The position numbers were made by a program, and so were the translations under genes. From positions 930,001 to 994,000 of the forward strand of contig CBDCEE010000003.1 of the NCBI GenBank assembly GCA_965215705.1: 64,000 nt of DNA, given 5' to 3'. The first letter of the stretch is position 1. Each line of letters opens with the position of its first letter. Origin of the DNA: JAAXPZ01 sp965215705. GTDB taxonomy: Bacteria; Campylobacterota; Campylobacteria; Campylobacterales; Sulfurovaceae. Shown here piece by piece: positions 17,464 through 26,178 of this stretch. Below the pieces are notes generated by a model, which saw nothing but the letters and a program-made list of their open reading frames with translations, made no database searches and was not told where the DNA came from.

Positions 17464-19235
17464 AACGACTGTCCTATCTGGAAGCTGATCCCATACTGAT
17501 CGATATCCTCGATATTGGCACCGATATCCAGTTTGATCGGGCCGATCGGTGTCATATACCGTACCCCTACCCCTAACGTATTGATCGTCTGACCATGAAA
17601 GTCATATGCCTCTTGGTTGATCATCGTACTGTCAAAGAACAGGGCAGCATAGAGCTTGTCATAGATCGGATAGTCCGCTTCAAAAGAGAGGTTGAGCCAT
17701 GTCTTTCCTCCCAGTGCACTGCTGGCTACTGGAGAGGTGACCATACCTATCTCATGCTCTCCATATGCCCGGTTGCTATAAGCTCCTCCTGCATAGAAGA
17801 GTTTAGAGGCAGGTACGATCCCAGAGAGCTCATCGATCACCCCTACTTTACCGACAGTTGCCAAGGTGAGGTCTCCAAAAGTTTTGATCGCCCTCCCCTC
17901 CAGCAGATATTTGAAGTAGCTACTGGCGCCCGGTTTATAATCCAGACCATACTCTGCATAGGCGGAGAAGTAGTAGCCGTTCTTGGGATCTATCTTGGAG
18001 TCTCTGCCATCATAGACAAAGTTGGCAAAGGGGTACAACAGCAGAAAGTTCCCCTCGATGATCGCAGGATCATTCTCAGTCTTTTCGATATCGATATTCT
18101 CTAGCCCCAGTCCCAGGTCTGCCGTGATACGATCCCGCTCATAGGTAAGTTTTACTGTCCAATAGCCTTTGTTTTCATTGTAAGCATTATAGATATTGTG
18201 ACTGAAACCAAGTTCGGAATAGAGGTCAAAATAGTCTCCATTGAGTGCGATCAGTGCCGGTGAAAAAAAGGTCGCTTCACCAAACTTGCTTTTGTCCGAA
18301 TAGTGCAATGTAGAGGTGAACTTTTGTGCATTACCCATAAAATTACGTCTCTCGTAATAGAGCTGTAGCCGCATCCCCAATGCCGTATCATAGCCAATAC
18401 CACCCTTAAAGAGATTGCGCTTTTCTTTGGGGGAGAGGCTGATCTCCATCGGTATGGTCTGGGAGGGTTTCCGCTCCACATCTGCCTCCTCCTCTCGCTC
18501 TTTGGGTGCTACCGTACCTGATCCAAAGGCATCCAGACTGTTCAGTGCATCAAAGGTACGATTGATCTTTTCTGTACTGAATACCTCTCCCTTTTTATAC
18601 TGGATTCTAGAGCGGATCACCCGCTCTGAGATATTTTCCGGCTTACTCAGAATAGTGGTCTCACCAAAATGGCAGAGCTCACCTTTTTGCAGGCTGTATT
18701 TTAAAGCCACTGTTCGTTTGACCAAATCCACATAGGCTTTGGTATCGAGTTGGTAGTTACAGTAGCCCGCTTTCATCAGTACCTCTTTGATCGCCTGCTT
18801 GATCGCGATAAATTTGCCCGCTTCAAAACGTCCCTGCTTCTCAAAGCTTACAATATGCGTGATATTGAAATCACTCTCGATATCCATCCTACTGACACGT
18901 ACTGGTTTATCCTCTTTGACTGTGACGGTCACGCTCTCTGCTGTACTACGGAGTGTGATCTTCGCATCATAGTAGCCTTTCGCATCGAGAAACTCCCGCA
19001 TGGTATCTGGAATACGAGGTATAATCTTTTGGGCAATAATGGTTTTATCATCGCCCCAAAATGCAAACCAGCTCTTCTGTTTCACCCCCAGTGCATCGAG
19101 ATACTCGGATGTTTCAATCGCATGGTTGCCCTGAATGATGATCTCTTTGGTACTTTCGGGTACTTTGCTGGTGACGTTGCTGTCTCCCCAGGCCCATACA
19201 CCCAACAGTATCCAGAAGAAAACAGCTATTCTCAT
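17460..19235 (-). CDS. tamA: Outer-membrane assembly protein TamA (BamA/Omp85 family)
   Basis: 591 residues: signal peptide (RIAVFFWILLGVWAWG), POTRA-like repeats (about 30-270), and a C-terminal Omp85 beta-barrel ending in Phe (FQIGQSF), the outer-membrane insertion signal. Barrel landmarks are GIGYDTALGMRLQLYYERRNFMG, YDGRDSKIDPKNGYYFSAYAEYG and the late GVGVRYMTPIGPIKLDIG. It partners TamB, whose gene overlaps by four bases. An Asp/Glu-rich linker (APKEREEEADVERKP) interrupts the last POTRA region. Confidence 0.9.
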   Translation of the reverse strand: MRIAVFFWILLGVWAWGDSNVTSKVPESTKEIIIQGNHAIETSEYLDALGVKQKSWFAFWGDDKTIIAQKIIPRIPDTMREFLDAKGYYDAKITLRSTAESVTVTVKEDKPVRVSRMDIESDFNITHIVSFEKQGRFEAGKFIAIKQAIKEVLMKAGYCNYQLDTKAYVDLVKRTVALKYSLQKGELCHFGETTILSKPENISERVIRSRIQYKKGEVFSTEKINRTFDALNSLDAFGSGTVAPKEREEEADVERKPSQTIPMEISLSPKEKRNLFKGGIGYDTALGMRLQLYYERRNFMGNAQKFTSTLHYSDKSKFGEATFFSPALIALNGDYFDLYSELGFSHNIYNAYNENKGYWTVKLTYERDRITADLGLGLENIDIEKTENDPAIIEGNFLLLYPFANFVYDGRDSKIDPKNGYYFSAYAEYGLDYKPGASSYFKYLLEGRAIKTFGDLTLATVGKVGVIDELSGIVPASKLFYAGGAYSNRAYGEHEIGMVTSPVASSALGGKTWLNLSFEADYPIYDKLYAALFFDSTMINQEAYDFHGQTINTLGVGVRYMTPIGPIKLDIGANIEDIDQYGISFQIGQSF

Positions 19236-19245
19236 TTACTCTACC

Positions 19246-20481
19246 CTATGCTCTCGTATGGCCATTGCCATAGATCTTGTACTTGTAGGTGGTCAGCTCA
19301 TTGATCCCCATAGGGCCTCTAGCGTGGAGTTTGTTGGTAGATATTCCCACCTCAGCACCAAAGCCAAACTGTCCACCATCCGTGAACTGTGTACTGGTAT
19401 TGAGGTAGACGCAGGCGGAGTCCACAGTATTGAGAAAGGACTCTGCGGCGGTATAGTTCTCTGTAAGAATCGCATCGGAGTGTCCGGAGCCATAGATAGC
19501 GATATGCTCCAGTGCCTCCTCCAGTCCTAAAACAACTCTGATAGAGAGCGTGTTACCCAGATACTCTGTCTGCCAATCCTCCTGGGTGGCTTCTGCCACG
19601 TTGATGATCGCACGGGTCTTCTCACATCCTCTGATCTCTGTACCCTGTGCATCAAATGCCTCTTTGATACGAGGGAGTATCGTTGCTGCGATATCCTCGT
19701 GCACCAGCAGTGTCTCCATCGCACCACAGATCCCCGTACGGCGGCACTTGGCGTTGACGATGACAGCAAGTGCTTTCTCAAAGTCCGCATCCTTATCGAT
19801 AAAGGTATGACAGAGCCCTTTGTCATGCTTCACCACCGGCACGGTAGCGTTGGCAGAAACATACTTGATCAACGCCTCTCCTCCACGCGGTATGATCAGA
19901 TCCACATACTTGTCTTGTCTGATCAGGTTCGCTACGCCTTCCCTGGAGCTGTCAGGCAGTAGTGCGATCGCCTCAGCAGGCAAGCCCTGTGCAAGCAACA
20001 CACTCTGCAATACTTCTGCAATGGTTCGGTTTGAGTGCTCCGCCTCTTTGCCCCCTTTGAGGATAGCGACATTGCCACTCTTGAAACAGAGTGCACCGAC
20101 ATCGGCAGTCACATTAGGTCTGGACTCATAGATCACACCGATCACACCGATAGGCACAGAGACCTTCTCTACTCTGAACCCCGCATCGGTATACCAGCCA
20201 TCCAGTACCCTGCCCACAGGCTCACGCAGTGCCGCGATCTCTCTAAGCGAGCTGGCGATATCTGCTACCCTTCCACTATCGAGCATCAGTCTGTCTTTGA
20301 GTGCATCGGTGATACTGTTTTGTTTAGCATACGCCATATCTTTGGCATTGGCAGCAATGATCTGCTCAGACCCTGCATCGATCGCATCTGCCATCGCTTC
20401 GAGTATGCTACGCTTCCGAGCACCTGTCAGTCCCGCGATCACACTACTGCTAGCTTTGGCTTTCTGGAGAAAATTTTCCAT
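19246..20481 (-). CDS. proA: Gamma-glutamyl phosphate reductase
   Basis: ProA reduces gamma-glutamyl phosphate to glutamate semialdehyde with NADPH, the second step of proline synthesis. The 411 residues have the aldehyde-dehydrogenase-like fold: PIGVIGVIYESRPNVTADV, LKGGKEAEHSN, LIIPRGGEALI, the catalytic Cys in NAKCRRTGICGAMETLLVH, and FTDGGQFGFGAEVGISTNKLHARGP. It lies ten bases downstream of tamA on the complementary side and is probably a separate unit. proB is not nearby. Confidence 0.96.
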   Translation of the reverse strand: MENFLQKAKASSSVIAGLTGARKRSILEAMADAIDAGSEQIIAANAKDMAYAKQNSITDALKDRLMLDSGRVADIASSLREIAALREPVGRVLDGWYTDAGFRVEKVSVPIGVIGVIYESRPNVTADVGALCFKSGNVAILKGGKEAEHSNRTIAEVLQSVLLAQGLPAEAIALLPDSSREGVANLIRQDKYVDLIIPRGGEALIKYVSANATVPVVKHDKGLCHTFIDKDADFEKALAVIVNAKCRRTGICGAMETLLVHEDIAATILPRIKEAFDAQGTEIRGCEKTRAIINVAEATQEDWQTEYLGNTLSIRVVLGLEEALEHIAIYGSGHSDAILTENYTAAESFLNTVDSACVYLNTSTQFTDGGQFGFGAEVGISTNKLHARGPMGINELTTYKYKIYGNGHTRA

Positions 20482-20551
20482 ACGTTTTCCTACTCTTTTT
20501 GGTATGCATGTATAATGAGGAATATTATATCGAAAAGATGTGAAAGTATTG

Positions 20552-21028
20552 TCAAGTTTGCTTTTTAGCTGCTTTTTCCATCATCCCTTTGGGAACAACC
20601 AATACCGATGAAGTATGTTCTTTCATTGTAGGCTCTGTAGGCTTGGGCGTTTCAAATGATGAAAGTATTACATAGAGCCAAAAGACCAATGCATAGCCAA
20701 TGAACACAAAAATACCCCTAGAGAGTGTAATCAACAGAACACTGCCAATCGCCATTCCAAATACCGCACCGATACCTCTATTCGCTTGTACCCAATCAGC
20801 TACAAGAGGAAGTGAATCATGAAACCCGTGAAACTGCTCAATCTCACCTGAAAAGAGATAGTAATAAAATACAGCAAGCCCAGCACCAATAAAGGTATGT
20901 ATACTCAATCCTATCCTGGTGACCATAGTAAACCTGACAAACTTTACTATCGCCTCTATCCATAGCTTCGTATGAAAGTAGAGCCATGCCCCTAGATAGA
21001 GTATTGGTTCTAAAATCTTTGGCAACAT
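20552..21028 (-). CDS. Membrane protein of unknown function
   Basis: 158 residues; I do not recognise the family. Three to four hydrophobic segments are visible: IGLSIHTFIGAGLAVFYYYLF, GIGAVFGMAIGSVLLITLS, and GIFVFIGYALVFWLYVILSS. An amphipathic N-terminus and a polar C-terminal tail end in GMMEKAAKKQT. The start codon is one base from the stop of the upstream L,D-transpeptidase gene, so the two are probably cotranscribed with the cytochrome gene above them. Confidence 0.65.
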   Translation of the reverse strand: MLPKILEPILYLGAWLYFHTKLWIEAIVKFVRFTMVTRIGLSIHTFIGAGLAVFYYYLFSGEIEQFHGFHDSLPLVADWVQANRGIGAVFGMAIGSVLLITLSRGIFVFIGYALVFWLYVILSSFETPKPTEPTMKEHTSSVLVVPKGMMEKAAKKQT

Positions 21029-21029
21029 C

Positions 21030-21716
21030 CTATCTCCACAACCTCTCCACTACACCCTTCGGTGCTTGCACCAGCAACGGCTTCTTTTTTAGCTCAATCC
21101 ATTTGAGTACTGTGATAATCTCTGGCTTACTCATAGCCGTACACCCCACGGTAGGTTTCCCACTGGGTTTTTTGATATGCATAAAGATACATGAACCAGC
21201 TCTAGCAATACGTTTGGGGTTGTGATCTACAAAAATACCATAGCTATAGAGCCCACTGGGGAATTTCATATACTCGAAGCTCTTGTAGTCTTTGGTCACT
21301 TTTCGGCTGTTGACCACACGGTTGTAGTATCGAGAACGGCTGTCATCGACACAGTGGTGAGCCCGACTCATCTGATGGTAGGGATAGCGTAACTGCAATG
21401 GCTTCTCACCAAAGGCATAAGAGAGATGAAATATCCCAGCGGGTGCCCTGCCATCTCCTTCTCGCTTGATACGCTTGGTACCCTTGGGGATAGCGTGTAG
21501 CCCTCTGCCCCATGCCAGACCATTCTTCCCTACTTTGACAGCGATAGATCTGCCTACTTTGTGCCAGGTTTTACTACGCTTTTCATAACGCTGTAGGGTG
21601 CCACTGTCCGCAGACCAGCGGGGCGTCGTGACGACCAGTAACTGTGTAGTACCCGTGGGTATCTTGGCAAAAAGCACTGTCCCTACAAGCAGGAGTAACA
21701 AGAGAACCCTAGGCAT
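21030..21716 (-). CDS. L,D-transpeptidase-family (YkuD) exported protein
   Basis: About 228 residues, with signal peptide PRVLLLLLLVGTVLFA. The catalytic region reads FMHIKKPSGKPTVGCTAMS, with the reactive Cys near residue 190, and the preceding substrate face is DGRAPAGIFHLSYAFG. The pattern matches the YkuD/ErfK group, here the variant with GCT in place of HGC. I use the ATG at 21716, which overlaps the cytochrome stop as ATGCCTAG; a start at 21740 is also open. It is the second YkuD protein in this window. Confidence 0.82.
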   Translation of the reverse strand: MPRVLLLLLLVGTVLFAKIPTGTTQLLVVTTPRWSADSGTLQRYEKRSKTWHKVGRSIAVKVGKNGLAWGRGLHAIPKGTKRIKREGDGRAPAGIFHLSYAFGEKPLQLRYPYHQMSRAHHCVDDSRSRYYNRVVNSRKVTKDYKSFEYMKFPSGLYSYGIFVDHNPKRIARAGSCIFMHIKKPSGKPTVGCTAMSKPEIITVLKWIELKKKPLLVQAPKGVVERLWR

Positions 21717-22068
21717 CCGGCATACTCTCATTGTTCTCACTGTTGACCTTTTTCAGATAGGCATGGATGGTCTTGATCTCTTTGTCAGTGAGGAAGTATT
21801 TGGGCATGACACCTTTACCATGCTTGATACTGTTGCTGATCTCCTCCAGTGTAGAGGTTCGGATATCCGGTCCGCTGATGGTGACCTTCTCACCTTTGCT
21901 ATCACGGTAGCTCACAATCTTTTTGCCTTCACCTGTCTCACCGTGACAAGGCACACAGCTCACCCCTCTGGGATCACGATAGAGCATCTGCCCATACTCA
22001 AACTCTGAGATAAAGTCCTCTGCATACAGAGAAGCGCATAGAAATAATATTAGTAATATTTTTCTCAT
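21709..22068 (-). CDS. Small periplasmic cytochrome c
   Basis: 119 residues: signal peptide RKILLILFLCASLYA, then a class-I c-type haem site CVPCH at about residues 38-42 and a distal Met in HGKGVMPKYFLTD. One haem is expected. It is likely an electron carrier in the periplasm; the partner is unknown. It begins a minus-strand group with the L,D-transpeptidase and membrane protein, divergent from folD. Confidence 0.88.
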   Translation of the reverse strand: MRKILLILFLCASLYAEDFISEFEYGQMLYRDPRGVSCVPCHGETGEGKKIVSYRDSKGEKVTISGPDIRTSTLEEISNSIKHGKGVMPKYFLTDKEIKTIHAYLKKVNSENNESMPDA

Positions 22069-22092
22069 TTATAGTCCATAAAGTATTTTCGA

Positions 22093-22098
22093 TATAAT
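22093..22098 (+). promoter_or_regulatory. Candidate -10 box for folD
   Basis: TATAAT 32 bases before the folD ATG, in the 61-base gap divergent from the cytochrome gene. It is preceded by an A/T-rich stretch without a clear -35 hexamer. Confidence 0.45.
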
Positions 22099-22129
22099 AC
22101 CCTAAAAAAACTAAGGTCGTACGCCCACC

Positions 22130-22981
22130 ATGCAACTCATAGACGGAAAATCCCTAGCCCAGCATTCTCAAGCCCAGGTCGCCAAAGAGGTCGAGATCCT
22201 CAAGCAGACCAAAAATATCGTCCCAGGATTGGCAGTGATCCTGATCGGAGATGACCCAGCCAGTCATGCCTATGTCAAGATGAAAGCCAAAGCCTGCGAA
22301 AAGGTCGGCTTCTACGCCATCACCCACTCTATGCCGGAGACGATCAGTCAGGATGAGATCATCGCCACCATTGAGATGATCAATGACAACCCCCGTATAG
22401 ACGGTATTCTCGTACAACTCCCTCTACCTGGCCACATCGATGCAGATAAGATCATAGAAGTGATCGATCCCAAAAAAGATGTCGATGGCTTCCACCCTTA
22501 CAATGTCGGTAGACTCGTCACCAAACTGGACTGCTTTGTTCCCTGTACCCCTCTGGGTGTGATGAAGATGTTTGAGAAGTATGAGATCGATCTGCAAGGC
22601 AAGAATGTCTGTATCGTCGGTGCAAGCAACATCGTCGGCAAACCGATGGCTTCTCTACTGCTCAACGCAGACGCTACAGTCACCACCACCCATATCCACA
22701 CCCAAGACCTCGCAGCCCATACCAGAGCCGCAGATATCATCATTGTGGGGGTTGGCAAGCCCAACCTTATCACTGAAGAGATGGTCAAAGAAGGTGTCAT
22801 CATCATCGACATCGGGATCAACCGACTCGAGGATGGTACACTGGTAGGAGATGTAGATTTTGATACGGTGAAAAAGAAGTGTAGTTTCATCACCCCAGTT
22901 CCTGGAGGTGCCGGACCTATGACGATCGCTATGCTCCTTGAAAACACACTCAAAGCAGCTGCATCCAGGGAGACTATGTGA
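22130..22981 (+). CDS. folD: Methylenetetrahydrofolate dehydrogenase / cyclohydrolase
   Basis: FolD interconverts 5,10-methylene-, methenyl- and 10-formyl-tetrahydrofolate using NADP. The 283 residues show VILIGDDPASHAYVKMKAKACEKVG with the catalytic Lys, DGILVQLPLPGHID, the signature PKKDVDGFHPYNVGRL, CTPLGVMKMFEKY, the nucleotide site IVGASNIVGKPMASLLL and PVPGGAGPMTIAMLL. It overlaps lepB by four bases (GTGA). Confidence 0.97.
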   Translation: MQLIDGKSLAQHSQAQVAKEVEILKQTKNIVPGLAVILIGDDPASHAYVKMKAKACEKVGFYAITHSMPETISQDEIIATIEMINDNPRIDGILVQLPLPGHIDADKIIEVIDPKKDVDGFHPYNVGRLVTKLDCFVPCTPLGVMKMFEKYEIDLQGKNVCIVGASNIVGKPMASLLLNADATVTTTHIHTQDLAAHTRAADIIIVGVGKPNLITEEMVKEGVIIIDIGINRLEDGTLVGDVDFDTVKKKCSFITPVPGGAGPMTIAMLLENTLKAAASRETM

Positions 22982-23922
22982 AAAACTTCCTCAAAAAACT
23001 CTACCACTTCTCCGGTACCTGGACAGGCGCGATCTTTTTTGTATTGATCATGATCTTTTTCGTGGCACAATCCTTTGTGATCCCCAGCGGCTCTATGAAA
23101 CGCTCCATGCTGATCGGTGATTTTCTCTTTGCCAAAAAGTTCAGCTACGGTATCCCCATCCCTGAGCTACCATGGGTAGGGATTAAGGTACTGCCTGACT
23201 TCAACGACAATGGTCACCTCATCGAAGGAGACAGACCCCAGAGAGAAGATATCGTGATCTTCTATGTCCCTACCGATGAAAAGACCCACTATGTCAAACG
23301 CTGTGTCGCTGTAGGCGGTGATGAACTCATGTACGCAGACAAACGTCTTATGATCCACTTCCATGAGGGAGACAGTTATATCAAAGAACACTATTCAGCA
23401 AATAAAATTGTCTCAGCCTTAGACAAACTCTGGGTCGTCAATCCCTACATGGGCAAATACCCAGGTATCCAATACAAGCCAGAGGGGGACAATGCTTTTG
23501 AATATCTCACCAGATATATCAAAAATAGACTTGCCATCGATATGACTCCATTGCGCGTCAAGATCAACGACAAAGAAGAGATCATCTTCTACAAAAAAGT
23601 AGAGCCCGATCACTACTACATGATGGGTGATAACAGAGACAACTCCAATGACAGCCGTTTTTGGGGAGCAGTCCCTTACCGTCTTATCATTGGACAACCC
23701 TGGTTTACCTATTTTAGTCTCGAGTACCGTAGTTATGAGCGCGTCTACAAAGGGATCGGTGGCGGCAAAGACCATCAGGCACTCTCCCGCATCTGCGGTG
23801 ATCTCGATCTAGGCGCCAAAGCCTGTGAGAAAAAATGGGATCACTACCGCTACTCTGTCCGCTGGAGTCGTATAGGCAGAAGTATCAAAACAATAGAAAG
23901 AGAGGAACCAACTGTTGACTGA
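22978..23922 (+). CDS. lepB: Signal peptidase I
   Basis: LepB cleaves signal peptides from exported proteins on the outer face of the inner membrane. 314 residues beginning with GTG. One N-terminal membrane helix (WTGAIFFVLIMIFFVAQSF) leads into the catalytic Ser box IPSGSMKRSMLIGDFL, with Ser near residue 37. The general-base Lys is in THYVKRCVAVGGDEL, near 105. Box E is MGDNRDNSNDSRFWGAVP. An insertion of about 60 residues between the Lys box and box E is visible. It is coupled to folD and to the following M50 protease gene. Confidence 0.95.
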   Translation: MKNFLKKLYHFSGTWTGAIFFVLIMIFFVAQSFVIPSGSMKRSMLIGDFLFAKKFSYGIPIPELPWVGIKVLPDFNDNGHLIEGDRPQREDIVIFYVPTDEKTHYVKRCVAVGGDELMYADKRLMIHFHEGDSYIKEHYSANKIVSALDKLWVVNPYMGKYPGIQYKPEGDNAFEYLTRYIKNRLAIDMTPLRVKINDKEEIIFYKKVEPDHYYMMGDNRDNSNDSRFWGAVPYRLIIGQPWFTYFSLEYRSYERVYKGIGGGKDHQALSRICGDLDLGAKACEKKWDHYRYSVRWSRIGRSIKTIEREEPTVD

Positions 23923-24561
23923 ATTAGACATTTATAAGATCATCGCCTCTATCTTGGCGATCGCCATCGCCATCATAGGACATGAGATCATGCACGGATG
24001 GGTTGCCTACCGATACGGAGATGACCTTGCCAAATCCAGAGGCAGGCTCAGCATCAACCCCCTCGTCCATGTAGATCCGGTGGGTACGATTCTCGTACCT
24101 GGTCTCCTCTATCTCTCAGGCGCACCCTTTCTATTCGGTTGGGCAAAACCGGTACCAATCAATGCCAACGTCGTGGTACGCAACGGTGGACATGGAGCCA
24201 TGATCGCAGTCGCACTGGCAGGCGTAACCTTTAACTTCCTGCTGGCCATTTTATTGGCAACAATCTTTCCGATATTTAGTCATCCTCAGAGTGCCTTTGG
24301 GGCCTTTATGTATCTCTTTCTATCATGCAGAGTATCGTGATCAATGTGGTACTGGGGGTATTCAACCTCCTTCCCGTACCTCCACTGGATGGCTCTCAGG
24401 TCGTGCTACACTTTGCTGCCAAAATGAAGTGGCGGGGTGTGGTTGCCTTCATCGAAAAGATCTTTCCCTATGGCATGATCTTTATCGTACTGATCCTGGC
24501 TACACCGATAGGCGATCTGATCTTTACGCCAGTACGCTGGATACTTGAGGCTATTCTCTAA
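23915..24561 (+). pseudogene. Site-2-type (M50) membrane metalloprotease, broken by one apparent -1 frameshift
   Basis: The first frame starts at a TTG overlapping lepB and holds the zinc motif GHEIMHGWVAY near residue 23, then INPLVHVDPVGTILVPG. It runs to GAFMYLFLSCRVS and a stop near 24340. The -1 frame then carries the rest, SIMQSIVINVVLGVFNLLPVPPLDGSQ, with the third zinc-ligand motif LDG. One extra T in the TTT run at 24317-24319 would join them as MYLFSIMQS. The restored protein would be about 215 residues with four to six membrane helices, a small rhomboid-like M50B form without a PDZ domain. It may be intact in the living cell if the missing base is a sequencing error. Confidence 0.85.
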
Positions 24562-24612
24562 CTATGAATCAGGTTCTGGTATCTACCTGAACCTCAGTAA
24601 AAAGGAAAAACC

Positions 24613-25044
24613 ATGAAATTCTATATCGCAACAGACCACGCAGGCTATGCTGTCAAAGCCGCTATCAAAGCACTCATTACAGACCGAGGGCATGAGATCA
24701 TCGACCTCGGCCCAGACTCTACAGACAGAGTAGACTATCCAGACTTCGGGCGTAAATGTGCAGAGGCAGTAGCCGCAGATGAAGGAAGCTTCGGCATCGT
24801 CGTATGCGGTACGGGTATCGGTATCTCTATGGCTGCCAACAAAGTTCCCGGTATCCGTGCAGCGCTCTGCCATGATGCCTATACTGCTGCCATGGCTAGA
24901 GCCCACAATGATGCTCAGATCCTTGCCTTTGGAGAGAGAGTCGTGGGAGTTGGGGTCATCGAGAGTATGATTGATGCCTTTATCGGAACAGAATTTGAGG
25001 GTGGTAGACACGCAGGACGTGTAGCCAAAATAGAGGGAAATTAG
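24613..25044 (+). CDS. rpiB: Ribose-5-phosphate isomerase B
   Basis: RpiB interconverts ribose 5-phosphate and ribulose 5-phosphate in the pentose phosphate pathway. 143 residues. Landmarks are YIATDHAGYAVKAAIK, DYPDFGRKCAEAV, the active-site Cys in VVCGTGIGISMAANKVPGIRAALC, and the phosphate-binding His/Arg run HNDAQILAFGERVVG. AAAAAGGAAAAACC precedes the ATG. A weak inverted repeat, AGGTTC...GAACCT, lies just upstream at about 24570-24597. Confidence 0.96.
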   Translation: MKFYIATDHAGYAVKAAIKALITDRGHEIIDLGPDSTDRVDYPDFGRKCAEAVAADEGSFGIVVCGTGIGISMAANKVPGIRAALCHDAYTAAMARAHNDAQILAFGERVVGVGVIESMIDAFIGTEFEGGRHAGRVAKIEGN

Positions 25045-25090
25045 TCTATATGTAATGGGTGATTGGTGCATCGATAGCTAGGAGAGTGTA

Positions 25091-26152
25091 GTGGAAAAGA
25101 GAAAAACAGATCAAGGCTTTTCCATCAAAAGCCTACCTAAACGGTTCACGATTCACGGTTCACGATTCACTAAAGCCAGTTTGCTGGCTTTTCTCACGCT
25201 CCTCCTCTACATGATCTACCACAGCTACGCCACCATCACACCCCCCTCACTGCTCTATATCCCAGACAGCAACAGCTCTCTGCTGACAGCCCTCAGAGCA
25301 CAGAAAGTCCCACTCAATCTCCTGGATTATCGATTGATCCAACGATACCCTTCTCCCAAAGCGGGTTGGGTACGGTTTGACAGCAGCAAAAAGATATCCA
25401 GAGAGACGCTGATCCAATCTCTCCATGAGAAGCCAAGAGAAAAGAGCAGACGGATCGTGATGTATAGTGCCAATACCCTAGAAGACTTTGCAGCCATTAC
25501 AGGAAAACAGACCAAACTCTCTGCCCAAAAGATCCTACAGCAGTACCATCACTGCTCCCCCTACCAAGACGGGGGGATCATCGCAGGCTACTACCGTATC
25601 CCTTACCGTACTACGCCTGATGCGATCATCTACTATATGGTCTCTTCTTCTGAGAAAAGGTTTGCCGCATGGGCAGAAAAGTATCTGGGCAGCTACGATA
25701 CCCAAGCATGGGAACGCATCCTCACCATCGCCTCTATCATCCAAAAAGAGACCCAAGATCCCAAAGAGATGCCACTCATCTCCTCGGTCATTCACAACAG
25801 GCTCAAAAAGGATATGAAACTCCAGCTTGATGCTACCCTGAACTATGGCAAGTACTCACATCAGGTCGTCACGCCTACACGTATCAAACAGGATAAAAGC
25901 CACTATAACACCTATCGTTACAAGGGGTTACCGCCTCATCCTATCGGTAGTGCCACCAAAGAGGCGATCCTCGCTGCCCTCCAGCCTGCCAACACAGACT
26001 ATCTCTACTTTATGCTTGCAGACAACGGCAACCATAACTTTGCCTCTACCTACGAAAAGCACCTTGCCAACATCCGTTGGTACAAAGCACAAAAAGAGCG
26101 CAACCTTGCAGAGGGACATCATAGAACTCAAACGACCTTTAGGGTACAATAA
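25091..26152 (+). CDS. mltG: Endolytic murein transglycosylase MltG
   Basis: MltG cuts nascent glycan strands at the inner membrane and sets strand length. 353 residues starting with GTG after GGAGAG. One membrane helix (ASLLAFLTLLLYMIYHSYA, about 29-47) leads into a periplasmic YceG domain. The catalytic Glu is in TIASIIQKETQDPKEMPLISSVIHNRL, and later motifs are LQLDATLNYG, YNTYRYKGLPPHPIGSATKEAILAAL and NHNFASTYEKH. The N-terminal RFTIHGSRFT is encoded by a 14-bp tandem repeat of intergenic type, so that part of the tail is unusual. Confidence 0.92.
   Translation: MEKRKTDQGFSIKSLPKRFTIHGSRFTKASLLAFLTLLLYMIYHSYATITPPSLLYIPDSNSSLLTALRAQKVPLNLLDYRLIQRYPSPKAGWVRFDSSKKISRETLIQSLHEKPREKSRRIVMYSANTLEDFAAITGKQTKLSAQKILQQYHHCSPYQDGGIIAGYYRIPYRTTPDAIIYYMVSSSEKRFAAWAEKYLGSYDTQAWERILTIASIIQKETQDPKEMPLISSVIHNRLKKDMKLQLDATLNYGKYSHQVVTPTRIKQDKSHYNTYRYKGLPPHPIGSATKEAILAALQPANTDYLYFMLADNGNHNFASTYEKHLANIRWYKAQKERNLAEGHHRTQTTFRVQ
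25142..25169 (+). repeat. Two tandem 14-bp repeats inside the mltG 5' end
   Basis: CGGTTCACGATTCA occurs twice back to back, followed by another C. Because 14 is not a multiple of three, the copies are read in different frames and give RFTIHGSRFT. It looks like intergenic low-complexity repeat DNA captured by the gene's cytosolic tail. Confidence 0.85.
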
Positions 26153-26178
26153 CGCCAATAAACACAAGCGAGACTATC

